Shown piece by piece: positions 47,761 through 56,674 of a DNA stretch of 64,000 nucleotides. The position numbers and the translations under genes are program-made. The stretch is from positions 1 through 64,000 of the forward strand of contig NZ_JASNNW010000016.1 of NCBI RefSeq assembly GCF_030165005.1, read 5' to 3'. The notes beneath the pieces are model-generated. The model was not told the DNA's origin. It ran no database searches and saw only the letters and a program-made list of their open reading frames with translations. This DNA comes from Blastococcus capsensis (GTDB taxonomy: Bacteria; Actinomycetota; Actinomycetes; Mycobacteriales; Geodermatophilaceae). Position 1 is the first letter of the stretch. Each line of letters starts with the position of its first letter.

Positions 47761-49359
47761 GTGCTGCAGGCGCTGGACGACGCCGCGGTCGGTCAGTGGT
47801 GCCGGGCCGCGGTCGAGGCGCTGTCCGGCGCACGGAGCAGGATCGACGAACTGAACGTCTTCCCCGTGCCGGACGGCGACACCGGCACCAACCTCCTGCA
47901 CACCGCCGAGGGCGCCCGTGCGGCGCTCGACTCCGCCGCTGCCGGCGAGTCCGTGTGGTCCGTCCTGGCTAGGGGCGCGGTGCTGGCCGCCCGCGGTAAC
48001 TCCGGCACGATCCTCGCCCAACTCCTGCGCGGGCTCGCCGACCAGCTGGCCGACCAGCCGCCCGCGGACGGGCCGGTCCTCGCCGCGGCGCTGCGCAAGG
48101 CAGCTGAGAGCGCCTACACCGCGGTCGCCGACCCGGAGGAGGGCACCTTCCTCACCGTCGCCCGGGCCGGCGGCGAGTCGGCCGTGGCGGCCGTCGACGC
48201 GGGCCGCACGGCGCTGGCCGACGTCGTCGTCGCGGCCGCCGACGGCGCCCGCGCCGCTCTCGACCGGACGCCCGGCCAGCTTCCGGTCCTGCGCGAGGCG
48301 GGGGTCGTCGACGCCGGGGGCGCCGGGCTGTGCCTGGTGCTCGACGCCCTGGTCCGCACCGTCACCGGCATCGAGCCCGTCCGGCCCGCGCTGGCCCTGC
48401 CCGACCGGCACCGGCGCGGCTCCGGGCACGCACCCCACCAGCCGCCGCCCGGTCCGGGCAGCGAGGTCCAGTACCTGCTCGCCGACGCCGACGAGGTGGC
48501 GGTCGCGCGTCTCCAGCAGCGCCTGGCCGGGCTGGGCGACAGCCTCGTCGTCGTCGGCGTCGACACCCCGACCGGCCGGGAGTGGAACGTCCACGTCCAC
48601 GTGTCCGACGTCGGAGCGGCCATCGAGGCCGGCATCGAGGCGGGCCGGCCGCACCGCATCTCGGTCACCCCGCTCGCGCCGGTTCCCCCGCCGGCACCGG
48701 TCCCCGGGTTGCGTGCGGTCGTCGCCGCCGTCCACAGCGACGGTCTGGCCGCCCTCTTCCGGGCCGAAGGCGTCCGCGTCGTCGTCTGCGATCCCGACGG
48801 CATCACCGAGGACGACATGCACGACGAGATCGTCGCCGCCGGCGCCCTGGAGGTCGTCGTGCTGCCCAACGACGCCGGCCTCCTCGCCGTCGCCTCCCGG
48901 GCGGCCACGCGGGCACGGGATGCCGGTCGCGAGGTCGGCGTCGTGCCCACCCGTTCGCCGGTGCAGGGGCTGGCCGCCGTGGCGGTCGCCGATCCCGGCC
49001 AGCGGTTCGGGGACGACGTCATCGCCATGGCCGAGGCCGCCGCGGCCACCCGCTGGGCCGAGGTCACCGTGGCCGACCAGGAGGCGCTCACCTCCGCGGG
49101 CCGGTGCCACCCCGGCGACGTGCTCGGATCGGTGGAAGGCGACGTCGTCGTCATCGGCCCTGATCTGGCGTCCGTGGCCTGCGACCTGCTCGACCGCCTG
49201 CTGTCGGCCGGCGGTGAGATGGCCACCCTCGTCGTCGGCCCGGACGAGGAGCTCGGCGACGCGGTCTGCGGGCACCTCTCCCGAGCGCACCCGACGATCG
49301 AGGTCGTCCGGTACGGCGGCGGTCCGAGCTCGCTGCCGGTGCAGATCGGGGTGGAGTGA
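47761..49359 (+). CDS. fakA: DAK2/DegV-type fatty acid kinase-like protein (FakA/YloV family)
   Basis: A 532-aa protein. The N-terminal DhaL (DAK2) nucleotide-binding domain has LNVFPVPDGDTGTNLLHTAEG with the Mg-binding aspartates, RGNSGTILAQLLRGL and VVDAGGAGLCLVLDAL; the middle and C-terminal domains are those of FakA, the kinase that phosphorylates fatty acids carried by FakB. YloV-type genes sit beside rpmB and recG in many Gram-positives. FakB partners are not in this window. A start at 47761 follows the promoter position; longer N-termini are possible. The recG GTG overlaps its stop. Confidence 0.88.
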   Translation: MLQALDDAAVGQWCRAAVEALSGARSRIDELNVFPVPDGDTGTNLLHTAEGARAALDSAAAGESVWSVLARGAVLAARGNSGTILAQLLRGLADQLADQPPADGPVLAAALRKAAESAYTAVADPEEGTFLTVARAGGESAVAAVDAGRTALADVVVAAADGARAALDRTPGQLPVLREAGVVDAGGAGLCLVLDALVRTVTGIEPVRPALALPDRHRRGSGHAPHQPPPGPGSEVQYLLADADEVAVARLQQRLAGLGDSLVVVGVDTPTGREWNVHVHVSDVGAAIEAGIEAGRPHRISVTPLAPVPPPAPVPGLRAVVAAVHSDGLAALFRAEGVRVVVCDPDGITEDDMHDEIVAAGALEVVVLPNDAGLLAVASRAATRARDAGREVGVVPTRSPVQGLAAVAVADPGQRFGDDVIAMAEAAAATRWAEVTVADQEALTSAGRCHPGDVLGSVEGDVVVIGPDLASVACDLLDRLLSAGGEMATLVVGPDEELGDAVCGHLSRAHPTIEVVRYGGGPSSLPVQIGVE

Positions 49360-51554
49360 CCGTGGCCGTCACCCTGGAGACGCCGCTGGCCCGGGTCCTC
49401 GGGCCGAAGACGGCCACCGGGATGGCCGAGACCCTCGGCCTGCACACCGTGCGGCACCTGCTCCGGCACTACCCGCGCCGCTACGCCCGCCGCGGCGAGA
49501 TGGCCCGGCTGGACGATCTCCAGCCCGGTGACCGGGTGACGGTGCTGGCCCAGGTGAAGACCGTGAGCACCCGGCCCATGCGCCAGCGGCGCGGGACGAT
49601 CACCGAGGTGACCGTCGGCGACGGCGCCAGCACGATGAAGCTGGTCTTCTTCAGCCACAAGCACGCCCGGCTCGCCCCCGGTGTCTGGGGCATGTTCGCC
49701 GGGACCGTCGGCACCTACCAGGGAAAGCTGCAGTTCACCCACCCGGACATGCAGCTGCTCAGCGGCGACGATGACGACGACGACTGGGCCCGCGAGCTGG
49801 TGCCGATCTACCCGGCCAGCAAGGACGTCTCCAGTTGGGTTCTCCAGAAGTCGGTGAAGCTGCTGCTCGGCGGCGCCGGCAACCTCGCCGACCTGGTCGC
49901 CGACCCGCTGCCCGAGGAGGTCCGCGCCCGCCACGGGCTGCTCCCGCTCGCCGCCGCGCTCCTCGACATCCACCGGCCGACCACGACGGGAGACGTCGGG
50001 CGCGCCGAGCACCGGCTGAAGTGGGGCGAGGCGCTCACCCTCCAGCTCACCCTCGCCGCCCGCCGCCGGGCCGCCGCGCTGGAGCCGGGCACCGCGCGGC
50101 CGCGGAAGGGCGGCGGGCTCCTCGACGCAGTCGACGCCGCGCTGCCGTTCGCCCTCACCGACGGCCAGCGCGCGGTGGGGGAGGAGCTGGCCGCGGAGCT
50201 CGACCGCGACCAGCCGATGCACCGGCTTCTGCAGGGCGAGGTGGGCTCCGGCAAGACGGTGGTGGCGCTGCGCGCCATGGCGCAGGTCGTCGACGCCGGT
50301 GGCCAGGCCGCGCTGCTCGCCCCCACCGAGGTGCTCGCCGCCCAGCACGCCCGCGGCATCCGGCAGCTGCTCGGCCCGCTGGGCCGGGCCGGGGAGCTCG
50401 ACGGCGACCCCGCCGGTACCCGTGTCACGCTGCTCACCGGCTCGCTGAAGACGGCGGCCCGCCGCACGGCGAGGGCCGAGGTGGCCGAGGGCCGGGCCGG
50501 CATCGTCGTCGGCACGCACGCGTTGCTGCAGGAAGGCGTGGAGTTCGCCGACCTCGGGCTCGTCGTCGTCGACGAGCAGCACCGGTTCGGCGTCGAGCAG
50601 CGCGATGCGCTGCGCGCCAAGGGCAGCCGGCCGCCGCACGTGCTCGTCATGACAGCCACCCCGATCCCGCGCACCGTGGCCATGACCGTCTACGGCGACC
50701 TGGAGGTCTCCACCCTGCGCCAGCTGCCGAGCGGCCGCGGCGGCGTCTCCAGCTCCGTGGTCCCGGTGGTCGAGAAGCCCGGCTGGATCGACCGGGCCTG
50801 GGAACGCCTCCGCGAAGAGGTCGCCGCCGGCCGCCAGGCCTACGTGGTCTGCCCGCGCATCGGCGACGTCCCCGGCTCCGACGACGAGCCCGAGGACGCC
50901 GGCGGGGCCCCGGCCGACGAGCAGGGCCGCAGCGACCGGCGGCCGCCGCTGGCGGTCCTGGACGTCGCCGAGGCGCTGCGCGCCGGACCGCTGGCCGGGC
51001 TGCGGCTGGACGTCCTGCACGGCCGGATGACCCCCGACGAGAAGGACGCCGTCATGCGGGCCTTCGCAGCGGGGGAGACCGACGTGCTGGTCGCCACCAC
51101 CGTCGTGGAGGTCGGTGTCGACGTCCCCAACGCTACCGTGATGGTTGTCATGGACGCCGATCGGTTCGGCGTCAGCCAGCTGCACCAGCTGCGCGGCCGC
51201 GTGGCGCGCGGCAAGCACGCCGGGCTCTGCCTGCTGGTCACCGAGGTCCCCTCGTCCTCGCCCACCGGCCAGCGGCTGGCTGCCGTGGCCGCCACCTCCG
51301 ACGGGTTCGAGCTCGCCCGCCTGGACCTGGAGACCCGGAGGGAGGGTGACGTCCTCGGTGCGGCGCAGTCCGGCCGGCGGTCGGCCATCAAGCTGCTGTC
51401 CCTCCTCGAGGACGAGGAGCTCATCGCGCAGGCCCGCGCCGAGGCGCAGGCGCTGCTCGAGTCCGAGCGCGGCCTGGCCGACCACCCCGGGCTCGCCGCC
51501 GAGGTCGCCGCACTGGCCACCGACGAGCGGGCCGAGTGGCTGGAGAAGGCATGA
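49356..51554 (+). CDS. recG: ATP-dependent DNA helicase RecG
   Basis: A 732-aa helicase that remodels stalled replication forks and Holliday junctions. Helicase motifs: Walker A in LQGEVGSGKTVVALRAM (about 296), DEQH box in VVVDEQHRFGVEQRDALR (about 405), TATPIPRT, and the C-terminal TRG region RFGVSQLHQLRGRVARGKH. The N-terminal OB wedge domain (QRRGTITEVTVGDGASTMKL) is present. The GTG overlaps the previous stop. A hairpin repeat follows before rsmD. Confidence 0.97.
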   Translation: MTVAVTLETPLARVLGPKTATGMAETLGLHTVRHLLRHYPRRYARRGEMARLDDLQPGDRVTVLAQVKTVSTRPMRQRRGTITEVTVGDGASTMKLVFFSHKHARLAPGVWGMFAGTVGTYQGKLQFTHPDMQLLSGDDDDDDWARELVPIYPASKDVSSWVLQKSVKLLLGGAGNLADLVADPLPEEVRARHGLLPLAAALLDIHRPTTTGDVGRAEHRLKWGEALTLQLTLAARRRAAALEPGTARPRKGGGLLDAVDAALPFALTDGQRAVGEELAAELDRDQPMHRLLQGEVGSGKTVVALRAMAQVVDAGGQAALLAPTEVLAAQHARGIRQLLGPLGRAGELDGDPAGTRVTLLTGSLKTAARRTARAEVAEGRAGIVVGTHALLQEGVEFADLGLVVVDEQHRFGVEQRDALRAKGSRPPHVLVMTATPIPRTVAMTVYGDLEVSTLRQLPSGRGGVSSSVVPVVEKPGWIDRAWERLREEVAAGRQAYVVCPRIGDVPGSDDEPEDAGGAPADEQGRSDRRPPLAVLDVAEALRAGPLAGLRLDVLHGRMTPDEKDAVMRAFAAGETDVLVATTVVEVGVDVPNATVMVVMDADRFGVSQLHQLRGRVARGKHAGLCLLVTEVPSSSPTGQRLAAVAATSDGFELARLDLETRREGDVLGAAQSGRRSAIKLLSLLEDEELIAQARAEAQALLESERGLADHPGLAAEVAALATDERAEWLEKA

Positions 51555-51601
51555 GCGAGGGCCCTTTCTCGAGGCTCGCTCCTCGCGAGCGACGGTCGAA
51601 A

Positions 51602-51659
51602 GGCCCCGTCCGGAGGCTCGCTGCGAGCGTGCGAGCGGCGAGAGGGACGGGGTCCTTCT
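51602..51659. repeat. Interspersed hairpin repeat, copy 2 (inverse orientation)
   Basis: GGCCCCGTCCGGAGGCTCGC starts a 58-bp segment that ends GGACGGGGTCCTTCT, the reverse complement of copy 1's opening. A further GC-rich hairpin (GGGCCCTTTC and GAAAGGCCC, 51560-51605) precedes it. Both fill the recG-rsmD gap. Confidence 0.7.
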
Positions 51660-51672
51660 GGGGGTCGGTGGC

Positions 51673-52227
51673 GTGACGAGGCTGATCGCGGGCGTAGCGG
51701 GAGGCCGACGGCTCCAGGTCCCGCCGGCAGGAGTCCGGCCGACCGGCGACAAGGCCCGCGGTGCCCTGTTCAACTCACTCGGCTCCCTCCTGGACCTCGA
51801 GGGCGCGGCGGTGCTCGACCTCTACGCCGGGTCGGGGGCGCTGGGCCTGGAGGCACTGTCCCGCGGGGCCACCGAGGTCGTATTCGTGGAATCCGGGCCC
51901 AGGGTGCTGCCGGTGCTGCGGGCCAACCTCGCCGCCGTCGGGCTGCCCGGCGGCCGGGTGATCGCCGGCTCGGTGCCCGCGGTGGTGACCGGGTCGGCTC
52001 CGCGGGAGTTCGACGTCGTGCTCGCCGACCCGCCGTACGCGGTCCCGGTCGACGAGGTGCACGACGTGCTGCGGGCGCTGGTCGCGGGCGAGTGGCTGGC
52101 CCCCGGAGGCGTCGTCGTGGTCGAGCGGTCCAGCCGCGAAAGGGGCTGGGAATGGCCGACACCCCTGGAAGGTCTGCGCGAACGGCGCTACGGCGAGGCA
52201 GTGCTCCGGTACGGTCGGCGTCCGTGA
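51673..52227 (+). CDS. rsmD: 16S rRNA (guanine966-N2)-methyltransferase RsmD
   Basis: A 184-aa S-adenosylmethionine-dependent methyltransferase. VAGGRRLQVPPAGVRPTGDK at the N-terminus, the SAM motif VLDLYAGSGALGLEALSRGA (about 48-67) and the catalytic DPPY in VVLADPPYAVPVDEV are typical. The GTG at 51673 follows the repeat; no convincing ribosome binding site precedes it. Its stop overlaps the coaD GTG. Confidence 0.94.
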   Translation: MTRLIAGVAGGRRLQVPPAGVRPTGDKARGALFNSLGSLLDLEGAAVLDLYAGSGALGLEALSRGATEVVFVESGPRVLPVLRANLAAVGLPGGRVIAGSVPAVVTGSAPREFDVVLADPPYAVPVDEVHDVLRALVAGEWLAPGGVVVVERSSRERGWEWPTPLEGLRERRYGEAVLRYGRRP

Positions 52228-52709
52228 GGCGTGCCGTCTGCCCAGGTTCCTTCGACCCGGTCACCAACGGGCACGTCGACGTCATCGGCCGGGCCGCAGG
52301 CCTCTACGACGAGCTGGTCGTGGCCGTGCTGGTCAACCCGGGCAAGGCCGGGTTCTTCCCGGTCGAGGAACGCATGGAGCTCCTCCGGGAGGCCGTCGCC
52401 GACCTGCCCAACGTCACCGTCGACAGCTTCCAGGGGTTGCTCGTCGAGTACTGCCGCAGCCACGACATCCCGGTGATCGTCAAGGGGCTGCGGGCGGTCA
52501 GCGACTTCGAGTACGAGCTCCAGATGGCCCAGATGAACCGCGAGCTGGCCGGCATCGAGACCCTGTTCGTGCCCACCGCACCGCAGGTAGGTCACCTGTC
52601 CTCCAGCCTGGTCAAGCAGATCGCGACCTTCGGCGGCGACGTCTCCCGGCTGGTGCCCGAGGTCGTCCACGACCGGCTGGTCGAGCACGCCCGGCGGGAT
52701 GCGCAGTGA
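52224..52709 (+). CDS. coaD: Phosphopantetheine adenylyltransferase
   Basis: A 161-aa enzyme of coenzyme A synthesis. AVCPGSFDPVTNGHVDVIGR (residues 4-23) includes the TxxH nucleotide motif, KGLRAVSDFEYELQMAQMNR binds phosphopantetheine and SSSLVKQIATFGGDV is the C-terminal phosphate loop. The pairing rsmD-coaD is widely conserved. The GTG overlaps the rsmD stop and the next GTG overlaps its own stop. Confidence 0.97.
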   Translation: MRRAVCPGSFDPVTNGHVDVIGRAAGLYDELVVAVLVNPGKAGFFPVEERMELLREAVADLPNVTVDSFQGLLVEYCRSHDIPVIVKGLRAVSDFEYELQMAQMNRELAGIETLFVPTAPQVGHLSSSLVKQIATFGGDVSRLVPEVVHDRLVEHARRDAQ

Positions 52710-53383
52710 CCCGCCCGCCGCGTGGTTCCAGCACCGAGGTCGTCTACCGGCTGTACGAGACCGTGGACGAGCTGACGACCGTCATCGAGAACGCCCGCAG
52801 CGTGCCGATGTCGAGTTCCTGCATGGTGCCCAGGGACGTCGTGCTCGACCTGCTCGACGACCTGCGGGAGTCGCTGCCCGAGGACGTGCAGGCGGCCGGC
52901 GCGATCGTCGAGCAGCGCACCGAGATCCTGCAGCAGGCCCAGGCCGAGGCCGAGCGGCTGACCGGCCGCACCCGCGCCGAGAGCGAGCAGCTGCTCGTCC
53001 AGGCCCGCCGGCAGCGCGACGAGATCCTCGGCACCGCCCGCCGCCAGCGGGACGAGCTGCTCACCCAGGCCCAGGGCGAGGCCGAGCAGATCCTGGCCGA
53101 CGCCGAGGCCGAGGCCGAGGCGCTGGTCGCCGAGGGGCGTCAGCACCGGGCCGCGCTGATCGCCGAGGGGCAGGCCGAGCACGAGCGGCTGATCACCGAG
53201 ACCGAGGTCTACCGCACCGCCGTCGACCGTGCCGACGAGCTGGGCGCGCAGTCCCACGCCGACGCGAACCGGATGCGGGCCGAGGTCGACGAGTACGTCG
53301 ACAGCCGGCTGGCCGAGTTCGGGGCGACCCTGGAGCGCATGCTCCGCTCGGTGGACAAGGCCCGCACCACCCTCCGGGAGTAG
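52706..53383 (+). CDS. sepIVA: DivIVA-like coiled-coil septation protein (SepIVA-like)
   Basis: A 225-aa protein. A short N-terminal DivIVA-type region (EVVYRLYETVDELTTVIENA, DVVLDLLDDLRESLPEDV) is followed by a long coiled coil (about 65-200) rich in Ala/Glu/Arg/Gln. In mycobacteria the homologue SepIVA (Rv2927c) is an essential division protein and lies next to the same DUF177-rnc genes. The start overlaps the coaD stop. Its TAG stop is the first base pairs of a repeat copy. Confidence 0.85.
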   Translation: MTRPPRGSSTEVVYRLYETVDELTTVIENARSVPMSSSCMVPRDVVLDLLDDLRESLPEDVQAAGAIVEQRTEILQQAQAEAERLTGRTRAESEQLLVQARRQRDEILGTARRQRDELLTQAQGEAEQILADAEAEAEALVAEGRQHRAALIAEGQAEHERLITETEVYRTAVDRADELGAQSHADANRMRAEVDEYVDSRLAEFGATLERMLRSVDKARTTLRE

Positions 53384-53440
53384 AAGGACCCCGTCCTCCC
53401 CACCCTTCGCAAGCTCAGGGCGGGGCCCTGTACGGGGGCC
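53382..53440. repeat. Interspersed hairpin repeat, copy 3
   Basis: The opening AGAAGGACCCCGTCC is identical to copy 1 and begins inside the sepIVA stop codon (TAG). CACCCTTCGCAAGCTCAGGG and a GGGGCC end follow. It lies in the 230-bp gap before the DUF177 gene; a TAGTCT -10-like sequence occurs later in that gap at 53533-53538, and I see nothing else there. Confidence 0.7.
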
Positions 53441-53612
53441 GTTCCAGTGCCTCACCTGACTCGCGGCGGGCCTCCGGACGAGGCCGCGGCGGCCGTCCGG
53501 TCCCTCACCCCCGGTCGGTGGCGGGGATCGGGTAGTCTCGATCCCTGGTCCGACCGCCGGCGGCTCTCCGCCCGTACGGCCACCCTCCCCGCTCCCGACC
53601 GCGAGTACTGAC

Positions 53613-54254
53613 ATGCCTGCCGCTCAGCCGTTCCGCCCCGGCGCCCCGTCTTCAAGGCCAATGGCCTCCGAGGACCGGCGTCCTTCCGCCAACCCCTGGA
53701 AGTACGACCTCCGGGAGCTGGGCCGCCGAGCGGGCACCATGCAGGAGCTCGACCGCACGGCTCCGGCGCCCGCCGGCTGGGGGCTGGAGCTGATCCGTGT
53801 CCCCGAGAAGGCCGACGTCCACCTGCGGCTGCGGCTGGAGTCGGTCATGGAGGGCGTGCTGGTCACCGGAGACCTCGACGTCCCCGTCGTCGGCTCCTGT
53901 GCCCGCTGCCTCGAGCCGATCGAGGACACGCTGAGCCTGGACGTCCAGGAGCTCTACGCCTACGCGGGCAGCACCACGGAGGCGACCAGCGAGGAGGACG
54001 AGGTCCGCCGCGTGGAGGGCGACTTCCTCGATCTCCAGCCGCTGGCCCGCGACACCATCGTCCTGAACCTCCCGCTGTCGCCGGTCTGCTCCCCGGACTG
54101 CGGCGGCCTGTGCGTCGACTGCGGTCAGCGGATCGACGACCTCCCGGAAGACCACACCCACGAGGTGACCGACCCCCGGTGGGCCGCCCTCGCGGACCGA
54201 TTCGCTTCCTCGCCGGGCACTCCCGGCGAATCCACCACCCCAGAGGAGAACTGA
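53613..54254 (+). CDS. YceD/DUF177 family zinc-ribbon protein (ribosome-related)
   Basis: A 213-aa protein. DUF177 (YceD) proteins are encoded beside rpmF and are implicated in 23S rRNA or L32 metabolism in plants and bacteria. It has [39 protein letters not shown] and the Cys-rich [18 protein letters not shown]. The ATG at 53613 is used; an ATG at 53661 (MASEDRRPS) is a possible shorter start. rpmF follows by two bases after its stop. Confidence 0.88.
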   Translation: MPAAQPFRPGAPSSRPMASEDRRPSANPWKYDLRELGRRAGTMQELDRTAPAPAGWGLELIRVPEKADVHLRLRLESVMEGVLVTGDLDVPVVGSCARCLEPIEDTLSLDVQELYAYAGSTTEATSEEDEVRRVEGDFLDLQPLARDTIVLNLPLSPVCSPDCGGLCVDCGQRIDDLPEDHTHEVTDPRWAALADRFASSPGTPGESTTPEEN

Positions 54255-54256
54255 TC

Positions 54257-54436
54257 GTGGCCGTTCCGAAGCGGAAGATGTCGCGCGCCAACACCCGCAT
54301 GCGCCGGTCGCAGTGGAAGGCCACCGCGCCGACCCTGTCGCCGTGCCCGAACCGCGCCTGCGGCGAGCTCAAGCCCCCGCACCAGGCGTGCCCGACGTGC
54401 GGCCAGTACGACGGCCGCCAGGTCCTGTCGGTCTGA
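54257..54436 (+). CDS. rpmF: 50S ribosomal protein L32
   Basis: A 59-aa ribosomal protein. The N-terminus [20 protein letters not shown] and the zinc-type cysteines in [12 protein letters not shown] and CPTCGQY mark the C+ form of L32. GTG 54257 is preceded by GAGGAG lying at the end of the DUF177 gene, so both are translated together. Confidence 0.97.
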   Translation: MAVPKRKMSRANTRMRRSQWKATAPTLSPCPNRACGELKPPHQACPTCGQYDGRQVLSV

Positions 54437-54455
54437 CCTCCGCACCCGCACCGCC

Positions 54456-55241
54456 ATGGGGACGACGGCCGCCGCGACGCACCGTGCCGAGGGTGCGGCG
54501 GGCGGTCGCGCCCCGGGCGGGGTGCCGCACCCCGGTGGTGAGGCACACGCTGGCCGGGCCGCCGCGTGGCTCGACGATGCGCTCGGCGTCCGGCTGCCCG
54601 ACGACCTGCTGGGCCTGATGCTGACCCACCGGTCGTTCGCGTACGAGAACGGTGGCCTGCCGACCAACGAGCGCCTGGAGTTCCTGGGCGACTCGGTGCT
54701 CGGCCTCGTCGTCACCGATGAGCTGTACCGCAGCCAGCCGGACCTCCCCGAGGGCCAGCTGGCCAAGCTCCGTGCGTCGGTGGTCAACATGACCTCGCTG
54801 GCGCGGGTCGCCCGCCGGCTCGGCGACGGGGGCCTGGGCCCCCACCTGCTGCTGGGGCGCGGTGAGGAGACGACCGGCGGCCGGGAGAAGGACTCGATCC
54901 TCGCCGACGCCTTCGAGGCGCTGGTCGGCGCGATCCACCTCGGCTGCGGGCTGGACACCGCCTCCGCGGTCGTGCACCGGCTGTTCGACCCGCTGCTGGT
55001 CGAGGCGGCCACCCGCGGCGCCGGCCTGGACTGGAAGACCAGCCTGCAGGAGCTCGGCGCGGCGCAGGGACTGGGTGCGCCCACCTACCAGGTGGACGAC
55101 GAGGGGCCCGACCACGCCAAGACCTTCGCCGCCGCCGTGCTGCTGGCCGGCGTCGTCCGGGGGACCGGCAGTGGGCGGACGAAGAAGGCCGCCGAGCAGG
55201 AGGCCGCCGAGATCGCCTGGCGCGCCCTGTCCGAGGAGTAG
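54456..55241 (+). CDS. rnc: Ribonuclease III
   Basis: A 261-aa double-strand-specific endonuclease for rRNA processing. The catalytic signature [20 protein letters not shown] lies at about 69-88 and [15 protein letters not shown] at about 150, with the metal-binding Asp/Glu in place. The C-terminal dsRNA-binding domain runs from about 185 ([32 protein letters not shown]). The ATG at 54456 gives a 35-residue leader before the usual start; a GTG at 54522 (VPHPGG) is possible. Confidence 0.95.
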   Translation: MGTTAAATHRAEGAAGGRAPGGVPHPGGEAHAGRAAAWLDDALGVRLPDDLLGLMLTHRSFAYENGGLPTNERLEFLGDSVLGLVVTDELYRSQPDLPEGQLAKLRASVVNMTSLARVARRLGDGGLGPHLLLGRGEETTGGREKDSILADAFEALVGAIHLGCGLDTASAVVHRLFDPLLVEAATRGAGLDWKTSLQELGAAQGLGAPTYQVDDEGPDHAKTFAAAVLLAGVVRGTGSGRTKKAAEQEAAEIAWRALSEE

Positions 55242-55245
55242 ACCC

Positions 55246-56178
55246 GTGCCCGAGCTGCCCGAGGTCGAGGTGGTGCGCCGGGGACTGGAGCAGTGGGTCG
55301 CCGGTCGCACGGTCGCCACCGTGGAGGTGTACCACCCACGGGCGGTCCGGCGGCACCTCGAGGGGGCCGACCACTTCGTGCAGGCCGTGACCGGGCGCAC
55401 CCTGGCCGCCGCCCACCGGCGCGGCAAGTACCTGTGGCTGCCCCTGGCCGAACCGGACGGCACCCCGTCGGGGCGGGCGCTGGTCGCGCACCTGGGCATG
55501 AGCGGGCAGCTGCTGGTGGAGAAGCCGTCGGCCCCCGACGAGACCCACCTGCGGGCCCGGTTCACCTTCGCCGACGGCGGCCGCGAGCTGCGCTTCGTCG
55601 ACCAGCGCACCTTCGGCGGGCTGGCAGTGGAGGAGTTGCCTCGGGGTGGTGGGGCGGGCGGAGCTGTTGCCGAGGAGATCCCGCCGCGGCTCACGCACAT
55701 CGCCATCGACCCACTGGACCGTGCCTTCGACGTCGGCTCGTTCTCGGCCGCGCTGCGCCGCCGGCGCACCGAGGTCAAGCGGGCCCTGCTCGACCAGACG
55801 TTGATCGGCGGGGTGGGCAACATCTACGCCGACGAGTCGCTCTGGCGGGCCCGGCTGCACGGCGCCCGCCCCACCGACAAGCTCACCGGCGCCCAGGTCG
55901 CCGACCTGCTGGAGGGCATCCGCGACGTGCTCGGCGAGAGCCTCGCCCAGGGCGGCACCTCCTTCGACTCCCTCTACGTCGACGTCAACGGGCAGAGCGG
56001 CTACTTCTCCCGGCACCTGGCCGTCTACGGGCAGGCCGACCGGCCCTGCCCGCGCTGCGGGACGGCGATCCGCCGCGAGTCGTTCATGAACCGCAGCAGC
56101 TACAGCTGCCCGGCGTGCCAGCCACGCCCGCGGACCCGGCGGACGTCGTCGGCGCCGCGGCCCCGCCGGGAGGCCTGA
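55246..56178 (+). CDS. mutM: Formamidopyrimidine-DNA glycosylase
   Basis: A 310-aa repair enzyme that removes oxidised purines. The catalytic Pro2-Glu3 is in [15 protein letters not shown] directly after the start. [46 protein letters not shown] and the zinc finger [18 protein letters not shown] are intact. GTG 55246 is chosen since it places Pro at position 2. It follows rnc by 4 bp. Confidence 0.96.
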   Translation: MPELPEVEVVRRGLEQWVAGRTVATVEVYHPRAVRRHLEGADHFVQAVTGRTLAAAHRRGKYLWLPLAEPDGTPSGRALVAHLGMSGQLLVEKPSAPDETHLRARFTFADGGRELRFVDQRTFGGLAVEELPRGGGAGGAVAEEIPPRLTHIAIDPLDRAFDVGSFSAALRRRRTEVKRALLDQTLIGGVGNIYADESLWRARLHGARPTDKLTGAQVADLLEGIRDVLGESLAQGGTSFDSLYVDVNGQSGYFSRHLAVYGQADRPCPRCGTAIRRESFMNRSSYSCPACQPRPRTRRTSSAPRPRREA

Positions 56179-56346
56179 CCGCGTCGCCGCGACGTGACGA
56201 ACGCGACATCACCCGCGCGTCGGGGGCTGGTCCCGTCGCGTTGACCGGCGTCTCGAGGGCTGTCACCCTGGACTCACCCCAAACCGCGCCGACCGTTCAT
56301 CGGGGCGCCGGTCAACCCCTCTCGTAGTCGAAAGGCCGTCATCGCC

Positions 56347-56538
56347 ATGGCCAAGGCACTGTTCGGTTCGGTCGTCACCCCCGTGGAGCTCCGAGTGGCC
56401 GAGGAGAACGCGGTCCTGCGGGCCAAGGTACGTCGGCTGGAGCAGGAGCTCGCCGAGCTGCGCGTCCAGCGCGACGCCGCGATCGCCCGCGAGCTGCTCT
56501 CCATGGCCGGCGACGCCGCCGAGCCCGCGCTCGCCTAG
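56347..56538 (+). CDS. Small coiled-coil protein upstream of smc
   Basis: A 63-aa protein. The N-terminus MAKALFGSVVTPVELRVAEE is followed by a single coiled coil (VLRAKVRRLEQELAELRVQR) and an Ala-rich tail. Short proteins of this kind recur in this position in actinobacteria; no function is established. The ATG has GAAAGG upstream. A hairpin repeat starts at its stop codon. Confidence 0.75.
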   Translation: MAKALFGSVVTPVELRVAEENAVLRAKVRRLEQELAELRVQRDAAIARELLSMAGDAAEPALA

Positions 56539-56539
56539 A

Positions 56540-56597
56540 GGCTCCGTCCGGAAGCTCGCCCTGAGCCTGCGAAGGGTGAGCGGGACGGGGTCCTTCG
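56540..56597. repeat. Interspersed hairpin repeat, copy 4 (inverse orientation)
   Basis: GGCTCCGTCCGGAAGCTCGC opens it and GGACGGGGTCCTTCG closes it, matching copy 2. It starts two bases after the stop of the small coiled-coil gene and ends 78 bp before smc. Confidence 0.7.
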
Positions 56598-56659
56598 ACT
56601 TCCCTCACCACTTCCGCACCAGCGGCCTCGCGGCCACCCTGACCGGGGCCGATCGCGGC

Positions 56660-56665
56660 TAGAGT
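56660..56665 (+). promoter_or_regulatory. -10 element (TAGAGT) of smc
   Basis: TAGAGT ends 9 nt before the GTG at 56675; a CTGAC at 56639-56643 could be the -35. Leaderless spacing. Confidence 0.5.
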
Positions 56666-56674
56666 CTCCTTCCC

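Noticed and set aside
53521-53545. GGGATCG/CGATCCC inverted repeat before the DUF177 gene.
   Set aside because: It is short, overlaps a -10-like TAGTCT and has no supporting T-run or conservation evidence, so it is not listed as a regulatory site.
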